A stretch of DNA of 64,000 nt from Mya arenaria. Lineage: Eukaryota; Mollusca; Bivalvia; Myida; Myidae. Shown in pieces: positions 32,319-44,600 of the stretch (its first letter is position 1; every line of letters begins with the position of its first letter). The DNA lies in assembly GCF_026914265.1 (NCBI RefSeq), contig NC_069132.1, forward strand, positions 30,436,932-30,500,931, read 5' to 3'. A program made the position numbers and the translations under genes. The notes beneath the pieces were generated by a model, which made no database searches, was not told the origin of the DNA, and saw nothing but the letters and a program-made list of their open reading frames with translations.

Positions 32319-35300
32319 ATGGAATTCAAAATTCTGTACGTAGTTTTACTGCTTGTGCTTGGATTGGAAGGGACGGATTTGGCTGTGTCTGGAATCCAGT
32401 CGGTTGCAGATTGCCCAGGTACTTAGTCCACCTAAATGGCCGTCAATGAGTCTTTTGACGATTTTTAGACTATGGCAGACTCGAGACGTTACAGGGATAC
32501 AGTACACATGAAATGTCAAAATAATAAAAAAGTATCCCTGATCGCTCATTATCTAATTTGCTCATTATCTTTGGCTATATCTAATGAGAAACGGTACACT
32601 TATTGACATTGTTCGTATCTTTACAGTATGATGAGCAAATATCTACATGTAGATGAAATAAGGCTCTAAAACCACAGGTGCTCGTCACATTGCCTGGATA
32701 CAGTAATATACTGTATATTTTTTATCTTTGTATTTTTATTTTTATGTTTGTATTTTTAATATTTTTTTTTGTTTTTTTTTATTTTTATTATTTATTTTTT
32801 TATTCCACAATTTTTCATGAAAAAAGTTAGTATATATATGTATATAAATAAATATATTTATTTATATATAAAATAATCTTTTTCATGAAAAATTGTGGAA
32901 TATTTTTTAAAATGACATATATTCACTATCTTGACAAAAAAAAAAAATAATGAAAAAATAAAGAAAAAATAATAAAAAATTACTGTATCCAGGCAATGTG
33001 ACGAGCACCTGTGTCTAAAACAAAGTTTCCAATTTGGAATAAATTGGTATGTTGGTCGTTTTTTCTTTTGGATTTTGCAGAGAGAGGATACGATGACCAT
33101 GGCTATTGGACAGTAAGTGACAAAGATCTTTCCCGAAGGTGCCTTCTGAAGTGTTACCCGGGTTACGAGCCAGACGCCTGTCACGTGTTACGTCGCCAAG
33201 GAGATCGCTGGAACACGGAAAAGATGCCACATTGCGTCAAAAGTATGATTTGAACATATAGGCCTAATGTATTTGTTTTTAAATGTTATGACAAAAGCAT
33301 AATAAAAAAAAAAATGATAACACTAGTGGGTCTGCTAAAAAACTTGACCGCCGATCCCAATAAACAATCGTCCAAGTTTATTTTTTGTATTTTGATATAG
33401 AGGGGAAAAAAGGAAAAACAAATGCCGAAAATGCATCATTTCCTATTAGAAATGGTTAAAATTTTCTTGGTAAGTAGTATCAAAGTGCCTCCCGCCTTTC
33501 ACCCGTCAACACTTTAAACCAATTGATTTCGGTTACGCCCCTAATTTTCAGACCCTCTTACTTCAAATTCTGAAACCGCCCCTGGAGTTAATCCACATAA
33601 ATGGCCATCAACGAGTCTTGATGATTTATTAGAAATACCAAAATAATAAAACAGTATACCTGATCGCTCATTATTGTAGCTACCCCTGGAGTAAACCTGT
33701 GGAACGTTTATTCAATTCAGTTTTCTTGATGACACTAATGGCTGAAGTCTATAGATTAATGTAACTACTAAGTATTTTGAACGTGTGCTTGACTCGAGGG
33801 GGCGGCACTAACTTTTGAAACCCGCTCCGTACCCAATTAACAGAATATGAATGGCTTAACGGGGGTTTGGGGGGCGCGTCCTCTTGAAAGAAATGTTTTC
33901 TCTATTATTTTGGGCTTAGTGGTGCATTTTGTTTAGTGTATGTAGCACTTTAGGAATATGAAGAATATGAAGAAAATTGAAATGTGATGACTAAACGACC
34001 ATGCCTTATTTTACCTACTACACATAGTCAAAATGTCTTTAGACAATATCGGGTTTTATTCAATTAATTTAATACTAGTAATAAGTTTCCGCTATGAAAG
34101 CAATTTTCATATATTGTTTTTCAGTAACATTACCTTTTCTTATGACAGGCACGTATCGGTTACAGTTTGAGGCCACTCAAATAGTTTATGGTTAATATTT
34201 TTATTGCCTGTGAACAAAATTGTAAAAAAGTAAAATCAGCCTACAACATTTTAATGTTTTCAGCTCTTTATGTTCATTCTTTAGCGGTTATCTCGATGGC
34301 GGATGTAAACATTCAATAACGTAAAAAATTATTACAAATGAACGAACAATTGTGAAATGTTGTTTTTTTATTTACATTTGCATAATTGGTGTGTTGTTAT
34401 CATCACTTATCTGTATTTGATTGTTTAAGCAGGTCAATCGAATGGGGTGACAATATGACTAAATTACTACAAATAATTGATACTGGTAACAATCAATAAC
34501 TCACGGATAGGAATAAACTAAACTAAAAGTCCTTAATAACCGCAACATATGAAAGCAAACATGCAAGTTCAATGGTATAAAGACATTCATTATTACATGC
34601 ATTGTTTTTAATGCAAATATATTGCGTTATTAGTGCATGTTTAATATTTACCAAAGTGGTATTTTCTCAAATATCATATAAAAATGCACTAAAGGAGCGC
34701 CACTAACTCGATGGAGTTCTCTTATGAAGCTAAGGAAAATTTACGATACAACATTAATTTACGATGGTTTTGGGTTAGTGACAACTTTCGCCAAGCGGGC
34801 GTAAGGTCGTATTAGAGCCTCCGGTTGCTCCGAGTTAGTGTAACCCTTGGTATTTTAATTGTAAATAGCATATATTCGGCTCATACATTCTCTGTGGAGA
34901 AAATACAGATACATTTTGTATATATTTTTAATCTTGTAAGATGTGAGCATATTTTCAGTCATGTTTGATAAGTAATCACTACTATATCCACACTCCCTGT
35001 GTGTTTAAAACTTTCAGTTCCATGGGTAAGATGGAGCACTCTTGGAAAGATCGTTGCTGGTGTAGCAGCGGGAGCTGGGGCGGTCGTCGCCGCTCCTGTA
35101 GTGCTTGGAGCTGCTGGCTTCACTTCCGCCGGCGTGGCTGCTGGATCCATAGCTGCAGGGCTACAGGTATATTCTAAATGTTTTTTTAAGCCACCGTGAG
35201 TTTATGGCCATACAATTTAGCTCAATTCTGAGGTACTGTGTGATCTTCTCCAAACTAGTTATAGCTTTCGCATAATATATATTGCTGAAATTGGTGTTTT

Positions 35301-35956
35301 CTATGACGCTTCACAGATTTGCTCAGTCATTATTTAGAGGTCATGGCGAAAACAGGCTCTTGTGTCTTCTTACTGCCCGAGGCAAAAGCGAGTAACGTTA
35401 TTAGCACGAGAGCCAAATAAATCTCGGCACAGCCCGACTTATTGGATTCATACTACATGATTAAAATGTTATAACTGGTTGTTATTGATATGATCAGATT
35501 TGTTTTAAGTTGATTTAAATTTCAATATTGCCATTAAACATACATAAGCAAATCAAAGTTTTAAATGATGCTTTATTGTTTCAAGATCCTCATAACCTTG
35601 CTAAAGAGATACCGTACCATTAAAGCTTTTGAACAGGCCAAATGCACTTTGGTGGTATTCGATAAGAGGAATTCATGGCATGATGAAGCGCTCCAGTCTT
35701 AACTTGCAGCATTGGAATCATCATGGTTATTGCTGTTGTCACTGCAGTGCTTGTTGTTCTATCATGGAATATATCAATGCTCCTCCGTTTCTTATAGGGT
35801 GCACAAGTTGCCGCCGGAAGTGCTTTTGCGCTTGCGCAGAGTGCAGGAGCTGCGGGGATCACTGCGGGGACAAATGCAGCTATTGGGTCAACGGTGGGCA
35901 GTGCCGTGGCGACTGCAGCGAGCTATTTTTGGGGAGAGGCTTGTGAGCCGGAATAG
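32319..35956 (+). CDS. signal peptide + sushi/CCP-like module + IFI6/IFI27 (ISG12) domain protein, 189 aa, 4 exons
   Basis: Exons: 32319-32418, 33081-33242, 35018-35166, 35798-35956; GT/AG, phases 1-1-0, 570 nt. Residues 1 to about 24 form a signal peptide (MEFKILYVVLLLVLGLEG). Residues 31-86 look like a complement-control (sushi) module: DCPERGYDDHGYW, RRCLLKCYPGYEPDAC, GDRW, MPHCVK, with one cysteine more than the usual four. Residues 89-189 are a glycine/alanine-rich hydrophobic region, GKIVAGVAAGAGAVVAAPVV, GAAGFTSAGVAAGSIAAGLQ, GITAGTNAAIGSTVGSAVAT, typical of the Ifi-6-16 family (IFI6, IFI27/ISG12), membrane proteins induced in antiviral responses and tied to apoptosis control. The signal peptide places it in the secretory pathway. 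The IFI half alone is certain; the linkage to exons 1-2 rests on matching phases and spacing. The alternative is two adjacent genes. Confidence 0.75.
32673..33013. mobile_element. hAT-like foldback MITE in intron 1 of the sushi-IFI6 gene
   Basis: Inverted ends CACAGGTGCTCGTCACATTG (from 32673) and CAATGTGACGAGCACCTGTG (to 33013), continuing inward through GCCTGGATACAGTAAT and, after a T-rich/A-rich middle, a central inverted pair around CACAATTTTTCATGAAAAA. Flanked by an exact 8-bp duplication TCTAAAAC (32665-32672 and 33014-33021); 8 bp is the hallmark of the hAT superfamily. It ends 67 bp before the sushi exon. No transposase. Confidence 0.88.
33243..35017 (+). other. intron 2 of the sushi-IFI6 gene; no other gene seen
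   Basis: AT-rich. Words from the first intron recur (GGCCATCAACGAGTCTTGATG at about 33603 versus GGCCGTCAATGAGTCTTTTGA at 32437), so part of intron 1 was duplicated into intron 2 and then diverged. Otherwise nothing recognised. Confidence 0.45.
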
Positions 35957-36094
35957 CAAGAGCGACAACTCACCATGCAGTGTTTTTTTTTAGTTTGTGA
36001 GGTTGCAAATGTATGACAACCAACTTTCTTTCAAAAGTTAAAAACACGACCTATAAATTTCACATACATTAGTTATTTTTGTGGCAAGTGTTGA

Positions 36095-36100
36095 AATAAA
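36095..36100 (+). terminator. polyadenylation signal AATAAA of the sushi-IFI6 gene
   Basis: AATAAA 139 nt after the stop codon at 35954-35956; the following 40 nt are T-rich. Confidence 0.6.
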
Positions 36101-36817
36101 ATTTGAATTAGACTGTGATTTGCCTTTTTGCAGCAAGAAAAAAGAATGTTAGATATTGTTTTGTGTAAAAGGCACAATTTTGACCCTTGGACATGTTTCT
36201 TACTTCATGCACAGTTTATTTAATAATAATTTGAACAGCATCGAGATATCTTCCTGTGCCGGCATGCACCTAATGAATATTATTTTTCTTAAATACCAAT
36301 AATTTAAGCGTTGCAATTTACAAACATATTTTGAGTTTAACACATGTTTTGAGTTTAAGTTTATCAGACCTTTCAAAAACTCTTTTACAGAAATGATAGC
36401 TTATTCGCTGCCTTGCTTCCAGAAAAGAGTCGTTTTGAATAAAATAGAATGAAAATAACTAGGGTATATTTGTTTTTTGACAGGGGTGAATGTGCCTATC
36501 ATGTGTGCAAATCTAACGCATTAAGATGATTTATTGGAGAAATTCTAAGTGCTTTTAAGATTATATAATGCTAAATATTAGTTATACCAGGATTTTTTTC
36601 TAGGCATTACACCTATATTTGGGAATATTTAAAGATAAGCTCCTTAATTTGGGAATGAAAAATCCAGGGGTAACCTGGTAAAATTGGAAGTTCGGCATGG
36701 TTTGAAAGTAATTTGCAATTGGGAATGTGTCAGAATATCTGACTCTTGAAATGGCTAGATAAAGGCTTGTGAACCAAACATTCTTTTATTAATATTAGCA
36801 TTCATTATTGATTGATT
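36101..36817. other. no gene seen
   Basis: AT-rich sequence between the sushi-IFI6 gene and the large repeat element. Nothing recognised. Confidence 0.4.
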
Positions 36818-38321
36818 TATTAGCTCATCTGTCACATAGTGACAAGGTGAGCTTTTGTGATCACAATTTGTCCGGCGTCCGTCTGTCCGTAAACTTTTAC
36901 TTTAAACGACATCTCCTCATAAACCGCTTAGCCAATTTCATCCAAACTTCACAGGAATGTTCCTTGGGTGGTCCCCTTTGAAAATTGTTCAAAGAATTGA
37001 ATTCCATGCAGAACTCTGGTTGTCATGGCAATGGAAAGGAAAAACTTTAAAAATCTTCTTCTCCCAAACCACAAGGCTTTGGCCGTTGATACATGGTAGG
37101 TAGGATCACCAAATGGTCCTCTACCAAGGTTGTTCAAATTATGGCCCTTGGGTCAAAATTGGCCCCGCCCCGGGGGGTCATGGGTTTTCTCTATATGTTT
37201 ATAGTGAAAACTTAAAAAATCTTCTCCTCTAAACTTACTTGGCCTAGAGCTTAGATATTTGTCATGATTTATCGTCTAGTGGACCTCTACAAAGTTTGTT
37301 CAAATTATGGCCCTGGGGTCAAAATTGGCCCCACCCCGGGGGGTCATGGGTATGCTCTATATGTTTATAGTTAAAACTTCAAAAATCTTCTCCTCTGAAC
37401 TTACTTGGACTAGAGCTTAGATATTTGGCATGATTCATCGTCTAGTGGACCTTTACAAAGATTGTTCAAATTATGGCCTTCGGTTCAAAATTGACCCCGC
37501 CCCGGGGGGTCATGGGTTTTCTCTATATGTTTATAGTGAAAACTTCAAAAATCTTCTCCTTGGAACTTACTTGGACTAGAGCTTAGATATTTGGCATGAT
37601 TCATCATCTGGTGGACCTCTACAAAGATTGTTCAAATTATGGCCTTGGGGTCAAAATTGGCCCCGCCCCGGGGGGGTCATAGGTATACTTGATATGTTTA
37701 TAGTTAAAACTTCAAAAATCTTCTCCTCTTATCTTACTTGGACTAGAGCTTAGATATTTGGCATGATCCATTGTCTAGTGGACCTCTACAAAGATTGTTC
37801 AAATTATGGCCCTGGGGTCAAAATTGGCCCCGCCCCTGGGTGGTCATGGGTTTTCTCTATATGTTTATAGTAAAAAAAAATCAAAAATCTCCTCTGAGTT
37901 TACGTTGCTTAGAGCTTAGATATTTGGCATGATTCATCGTCTAGTGGACCTCTACAAAGATTGTTCAAATTATGGCCTTGGGGTCAAAATTGGCCCCGCC
38001 CCCTTCGGGGATCATGGGTTTTCTCTATATGTTTATAGTGAAAACTTCAAAAATCATCTCCTCTGAACTTACGTGGCTTAGAGCTTAGATATTTGGCATG
38101 ATTCATCGTCTAGTGGACCTCTACAAAGATTGTTCAAATTATGGCCCTGGGGTCAAAATTGGCCACACCACGGGGCTGATGGGTTTTCTCTATATGTGTT
38201 ATAGTGAAAACTTAAAAAATCTTCTCCGAACTCACAAAGACAAGTAACGTCTTAATTTAAACTGGATAACATATTTAGTACACATACCAATTTTCAATAT
38301 GGGCCACATACAACAATTAAT

Positions 38322-38326
<5 letters not shown>

Positions 38327-38375
<49 letters not shown>
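38327..38375. repeat. (AT)n microsatellite
   Basis: About 24 uninterrupted AT dinucleotides within the large composite repeat. Confidence 0.9.
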
Positions 38376-38377
<2 letters not shown>

Positions 38378-39002
38378 TACACACGTAAAATCAAGTAGTG
38401 ACAAGAGCTTAGATATTTGGCATGATATATCATCTAGTTGACTTGTACCAATATTGTTCAATCTTTGGCCCTGGGGTCAAAAAATGGCCCCACCCGGGCG
38501 GTCATGGGTTTCCTTATTAGCTCACCTGTCACATAGTGACAAGGTGAGCTTTTGTGATCACAATTTGTCCGGTGTCCGTCCGTCCGTAAACTTTTACTTT
38601 AAACGACATCTCCTCATAAACCGCTTAGCCAATTTCATCCAAACTTCACAGGAATGTTCCTTGGGTGGTCCCCTTTGAAAATTGTTCCAAGAATTGAATT
38701 CCATGCAGAACTCTGGTTGCCATGGCAACGGAAATGAAAAACTTTAAAAATCTTCTTCTCCAAAACCACAAGGCCTAGAGCCTTAATATTTGGTATATAG
38801 CATCATCTAGTGGTCCTCTACCAAAATTGTTAAAACTATCCCCCTGGGGTCAAAAATGGCCCCGCCCGGGGGTCACTTGTTTTACATAGACTTATATAGG
38901 GAAAAATTTAAAAATCTTCTTCTCAAAAACCACAAGGCCTAGAACCTTGAAAATTGGTATGTGTCATCATGTAGTGGTCCTCTACAAAATTTGTTCAAAT
39001 TA

Positions 39003-39143
39003 CATAGGTGAAAGTTTTCAGTATTGATACTGAATTCAGTATTTTGGAAAATATTTATCCTATATAATGTATTGTAAAAATGTCATTCCCCTATGTAAAC
39101 ACCCTATTTTCAGTATTTTGAAAAATTCATACTTTCACCCATG
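39003..39143. mobile_element. 141-bp MITE with 6-bp target duplication
   Basis: Ends CATAGGTGAAAGT and ACTTTCACCCATG are inverted repeats with one mismatch. AAATTA flanks both sides (38997-39002 and 39144-39149). Removing the insert and one AAATTA restores TTGTTCAAATTATTCTCCTG, in line with the neighbouring tandem units (TTGTTCAAATTATGGCCCTG), so the empty site is visible in the same window. Confidence 0.85.
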
Positions 39144-40706
39144 AAATTATTCTCCTGGGGTCAAAAATGGCCCCGCCCCAGGGGTCACTAGTTTTATTAC
39201 ATAGTGTTATATAGTAAATCTTTAAAAATCTTTTCCGGAACTGTAAGGCCCAGGGCTTAGATATTTGGTATACAGCATCATCTAGTGGACCTCTACCAGA
39301 TTTGTTCAAATTATTGCCACAGGGTCAAAATTGACCCCGCCTAGGGGGTCCTTGTTTTTACGTAGTGTTATATAGTAAATCTTTAAAAATATTCTTCTCC
39401 AGAACCGTAAGGCCAGGAGCTTAGATATTTGGTATACAACATCATCTTGTGGACCTCTATCAAAGTTGTTCAAATTATTGCCACAGGGTCAAAATTGGCC
39501 CCGCCCTGAAAGTTATTTGTTTTTATATAGTCTTATATAATAAAACTTTAAAAATCCTCTTCTCCAAAATATAAGACCTAGAGCTTTCATATTTGGTATA
39601 TAGTGTTACCTAGTGGACCTACACCAAAGGTATTCAAATTATTGTCCCGGGGTTAAATTGGCCTTGCTCAGGGGTCATTTGTTTTTACATTGTCTTGTCA
39701 CTTAAACATGTTTTCCTCTGAAAGTAAAGGTCAGAATGACTCCATACTTGATATGTAGCATCCTTACATGGTCCTCTCTCAACGTTGTTCAAATGGTTTT
39801 GTTTGGCCCCTTTTAGGGGTCACCAGAGCAAAAAATAGAAAAACCTTTAAACAACTAGATCTTATTAACTGCTTGATGGATCTTCAAGTCTGAAGCATCC
39901 TAGCATGGGCTTCTGTCAGGTCTTTTCAAATAATTTTGTTTGGCCCCTTTTAAGGGCCACCAGAGCTAAAATTAGTAAAAAAAACCATAACATTTTCTTC
40001 GCATGAACCCCTTGATAGATCTTCAGCAAATTTGGTTTGAAGTGTCCTTGCATGGACCTCTCTTAAATTTGTTCACATAATTTTGTTTGGCCCAGTTGCC
40101 ATGGCAACCTAAAGCAAAATGTCAACAATTGGTTATAATCATCTTCTTCTCCTAAACCCCTTGGACAATTTTGATGAAACTTCATAGGAATGATCCTTGG
40201 TTGGTGCTTTTTCAAAATTGTTCAAAAAAATTAATTCCATGCAGAACGCTGGTTGCCATGGCAACCTGAAGGAAAATATAGGCTGTCGTGTCCGCGCTGT
40301 GACTTTCTCTTATATGGACAGATTTTAAAATGACTTGCCATATGTTTTCGACATACCAAGACAACGTGTCGTGTGCAAGACCCATGTCCCTACCTCTGAG
40401 GTGAAAGATACACTAAGTGTTTATTCACAATGGAATGCTGAATATGAGGGCATAAAGAGTGTTGGCTGTCATTTAGTATGATTGTTTTTTTTCTATGCTC
40501 AGAGGCAATATAATATAACTTGCAATATGTATTTGACACATAAAGGCAAGATCAACTTTTTATGTACTTGTTCATAGATCAATGTCACATTGGGGGGCAT
40601 TTGTCACATACTTTGACAGCTCTTGTTCAATATTCTTTGAGAAACAAGCTATGTTAAACTCTTTTACTCAGGTGAGCGATTTAGGGCCATCATGGCCCTC
40701 TTGTTC

Positions 40707-40883
40707 ACGCATATGCTCGCATTTAACGTCATACCATAATGGTTTAAATCAATTAAACCGTCCGTACTTGAGTGTTCTGGAAGGTTATGCTTGTTTTGAT
40801 TATATTTATGTACAACTGATTTACATTGATGTGAAGTAATCAAGTCATATATTGTCTCCCTTTATTATAATTTATTTTATACA

Positions 40884-40927
<44 letters not shown>

Positions 40928-41327
40928 ACTGTATTTCAGTTGTTTTTTAAGCCATACAATTCTAAAAGTTGGAGTTGCCATGCATTAAAAGGCTTGTTCA
41001 TGGAATTTTTGAATGCAACGATAGATACCGGTATTAACCTCATGAACTTATTCAAAGGAACAATGTGCTTGTTTTTACATTTTTATTAGTCTTAGCCCTC
41101 TTATTTAAAATTCTGTTGAGATTGAGTTATTCCACACTTTTATGAACAAACACCGGACAACAACTGATAGAAACTTAATTGATTATATGTTTGTAAAAAC
41201 AAGCCTAAAAACATGCATTGTTTATTAGCGTTTACACAATCAATTTTCCGAGAGATTATGACAGGCATAGTTGTCACAATTTTCAGCAATTGTTAACAAA
41301 AGAGCCCCAATTTGAACTTGTGATTAA
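40707..41327. other. no gene seen; (TA)n microsatellite at 40885-40925
   Basis: AT-rich sequence before the LINE with a (TA)n run of about 20 units. The 5' boundary of the LINE could not be placed and may lie in this stretch. Confidence 0.45.
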
Positions 41328-41546
41328 TTAATCATTATACCGATCACTGCACACTTCTTTCCGCAGCAAACACAAGTGCTAGACTTTCGAACACCAAATA
41401 GATTTGCGACTCTTGGTGACGAGCAACAAATCGATAACCCCCCGCGAAGAAGACCTGTATACGAACGATCCCCACGATCCCCCCTTGACAACACGGAGTT
41501 AAAACGCATTCGTGACGAAATCGAAACTCCCATCATTTCCCAGTGA
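41328..41546 (+). CDS. C-terminal remnant of LINE ORF1
   Basis: An open frame from after TAA (41325) to TGA (41544-41546) contains LDFRTPNRFATLGDEQQ then RRRPVYERSPRSPLDNTELK and ends ETPIISQ. The NRFATL word is common in ORF1 or linker regions of LINE-type elements. The frame has no start codon and no nucleic-acid-binding motif, so only its tail seems present and the element is 5'-truncated. It ends 85 nt before the ORF2 open frame begins. Confidence 0.5.
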   Translation, partial: LIIIPITAHFFPQQTQVLDFRTPNRFATLGDEQQIDNPPRRRPVYERSPRSPLDNTELKRIRDEIETPIISQ

Positions 41547-41631
41547 GGACGGGCCTCAGGATAATATTCTGGATTTAACCCAGTCCGGTCCTGACCAGTC
41601 AGCCAACGGTCCTCGTGGACAAACACAATAG

Positions 41632-44600
41632 GACGTACAGGGAGAGCACTTGACCGTGAATAGTGACCTAAATGATATCATATACCACAGTGAAAATGTG
41701 TGTTTACAACGTCATGGTCTCAAATTTATTTCATTGAATGTTTGCGGCTTAAAATCAAAACATATCGATCCGGAGTTTTGTAGTTTTATTGCTAATTATG
41801 ATATCATTGGCTTTCAGGAAACAAAAAGTGATAGCTTAGACATTTTAGAATTTAAGAATTTCAATTTACATTTCAAACATAGGAAAACTATTGCGTCTAG
41901 AAAATCAGGCGGTTTATGCTTAGCTGTCAAAAAACATTTAGATACTCTTGTTTCTGTAATTGATACACCAAGTAGATATATATTATGGTTTAAACTACAT
42001 AACAAATTTACAAAGTGTGGTGATGTATTATATGGCGTAGTCTACTTGCCGCCAGAGGGCTCTATTTATTATAACGACGATGCATTTATTGAAATTCAGA
42101 ACGAAGTTGACTCGTTATCTCATAGATTTGCAAATGTTTGTTTGTTTGGTGACTGGAACTCGAGGACAAAACAATTACAAGACTATGTTAGGCCAGACTA
42201 TGATATTTTCCGTGAAAATAATATTTTAGACGTTTATGACGAATTAATTAGTAACGAACATTTATTCTTTGAAGCTGGGTTAAACTTGCAAAGAAATAAT
42301 CGTGATAATATGACTAACAATCACGGCTATAAGCTGATAGACTTTTTGAATCAAAATAGATTATATATACTTAACGGCAGAGTGAAGGGAGATAACTCTG
42401 GCAATGTTACATGTAAAGGTAGCAGCACAGTGGACTATTTTATGTGTTCGCCGTCTTTATTTCAAAATGTTATAAGCTTAAAAGTTTTAGATTTTTGTTC
42501 ACTTCTTTCAGATGTACATTGCCCTATCGAAGTTGTGTTTGATTTTGGAAGAGTTATTAATACGCATCTGAATGTAAATATCCCCAAAGTGAACTACTGG
42601 GATAAAGGGAAAGAAAATATTTTCGTTTCAAATATTGATGAAGACAAAATTTATGACATTTACAATAATGTATGTGCCTTAGATGAAACTAATATGTACT
42701 CAGTTGAAGCTGTTGATAGTATTGTAGAAAGTATTTGTGACGTATATCATACGAGTTGCAGTAAAAGTTTTGCTGTTAGGAAATCAAAACATGTATATAG
42801 TGATAATAGTCAAAAGGTGCCAAAATGGTTTAATAAGAACTGCAGTCATGCACGAAAGAATTTGCATAAGGCAAAATATCAATACAAGTTACAAAAATGT
42901 GACGAGAACAAGAGTGTGTTAAAACAAGCAAGCAAATGTTACAAAAAGTCACTAAGAAGTTCTTACAAAACGTTTCAAAATCATAATGTTACAAAGTTAA
43001 AGTCGTTGAAAACCTCAAATCCTAGAAAATTTTGGAAAATTTTAAACGGTAAAAAGAAAGCAAATATTGTTGCTAGCTTAAGCGATCTAGAAACACATTT
43101 TAGAAATGTCAATGCGGACGATACCAATAATATTACAGGTATCCAAAATAATGTACGAAATATCCATTCTGATGCAAACAATGACTTATTGAATTGTGAT
43201 ATTTCCGAAGAAGAAATCAGAAATGCTGTAAAATCTTTGAAAAACAACAAAGCTAGTGGAATTGATAATATTTTGAATGAGCATATTATACATTCATTTC
43301 CACTTATGAAAGATATTTATGTAAAATTGTTTAATATTGTTTTTAAGTCTGGTATTGTGCCTCGAAATTGGACTATTGGTGTTATTAACCCTATATATAA
43401 AAATAAAGGATCAATACACGATCCTACGAATTATAGACCAATTACTTTACTAAGCTGTATAGGAAAACTTTTTACCTCCGTCTTAAATTCGAGACTACAG
43501 AAATTCGGTGACAAATACGATCTAATAAATCAATACCAGGCCGGTTTTAGACAGGGTTATTCTACTGTTGATAACATGTTTGTGTTAAATTGTATAATTG
43601 AACTGTTACAAAAGCATAAAAAAAATATATTCTGTGCTTTTATAGACCTCAAAGGTGCATTTGATACTATAAATAGATCTTTACTATGGTCCAAGCTAAT
43701 GTCATACAATATCAACGGCCTGTTTTTGGATGTTGTGAAATCGATGTATAATCATGCAAAATCGTGTGTGTCTGTTAATGGAAATCATTCAACCTACTTT
43801 CCGTGCTCCATTGGTGTACGCCAGGGCGAGAATTTATCGCCATTATTGTTTTCTTATTATCTAGATGATCTGCATGAATATTTTCGAAATAGTACAGTTT
43901 TGTACGGTGTCAGTAGTAATACTCACCCATTAGATAATAATTTGGTCGCCTATCTGAAAATATTTGTACTTTTGTATGCAGATGACACTGTCATCATATC
44001 CGAATCAGCTGATGATCTTCAAAATGCTATTGACCTTTATGAACAATACTGTGACCTATGGAAACTGACTGTCAACACTTCTAAAACCAAAATTCTAGTT
44101 ATTCAGAAAGGCAGAAGACGTAATTATCAATTTCTGTATAAAGGCAATTCATTGGACGTGGTCGATAGTTTTAAATATTTAGGATTAGTATTTAGCAACA
44201 GTGGCTCTTTTTATAAAGCTAAGGTTGAAATATCAAAGCAGGCACTTAAAGCTATGTACTGCCTTCTAAGCAAATGTAAGCATTTAGCTCTGCCGATTGA
44301 TATGCAAATAGATCTGTTCAATAAAATGATCAAACCTATACTTCTATATGGTTGTGAATGCTGGGGATATGGCAATAATGAAATTTTAGAAAGAGTTCAA
44401 CTTAAATTTTTGAAATATATTTTATGTGTTAAGTCAAGCACCGCGTCTTGCATAGTATACGGTGAAACAGGCGTCAAACCGTTATCAATTGACATAGAGA
44501 CTAGAATGATTTCATATTGGACAAAACTTGTATCACCATTGTACCCAAAATTAGTAACAACCATGTATACGATAATGTTAAGTAATTATATCTTTGATGT

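Larger units (their letters stand above)
36818..40706 (+). mobile_element. large composite repeat with ~166-bp tandem units and two heads
   Basis: A head TTATTAGCTCAYCTGTCACA then TAGTGACAAGGTGAGC is present twice (36818 and 38514). The end CTCAGGTGAGCGATTTAGG then GCCATCATGGCCCTCTTGTTC is present once (about 40670-40706). GCTCACCT at the head and AGGTGAGC at the tail are inverted. Units of about 166 bp with TCAAATTATGGCCCTGGGGT and a (GGCCCCGCCCCGGGG) block repeat eight or more times. An (AT)n run (38327-38375), a small TIR element (39003-39143) and a piece of the 26688-type element (about 40280-40630) lie inside. Two heads with one tail imply a copy inserted in, or unequally recombined with, another copy. 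No coding. Confidence 0.7.

Noticed and set aside
42981-43250. - strand frame inside the LINE
   Set aside because: It is a shadow of the reverse transcriptase frame on the + strand.
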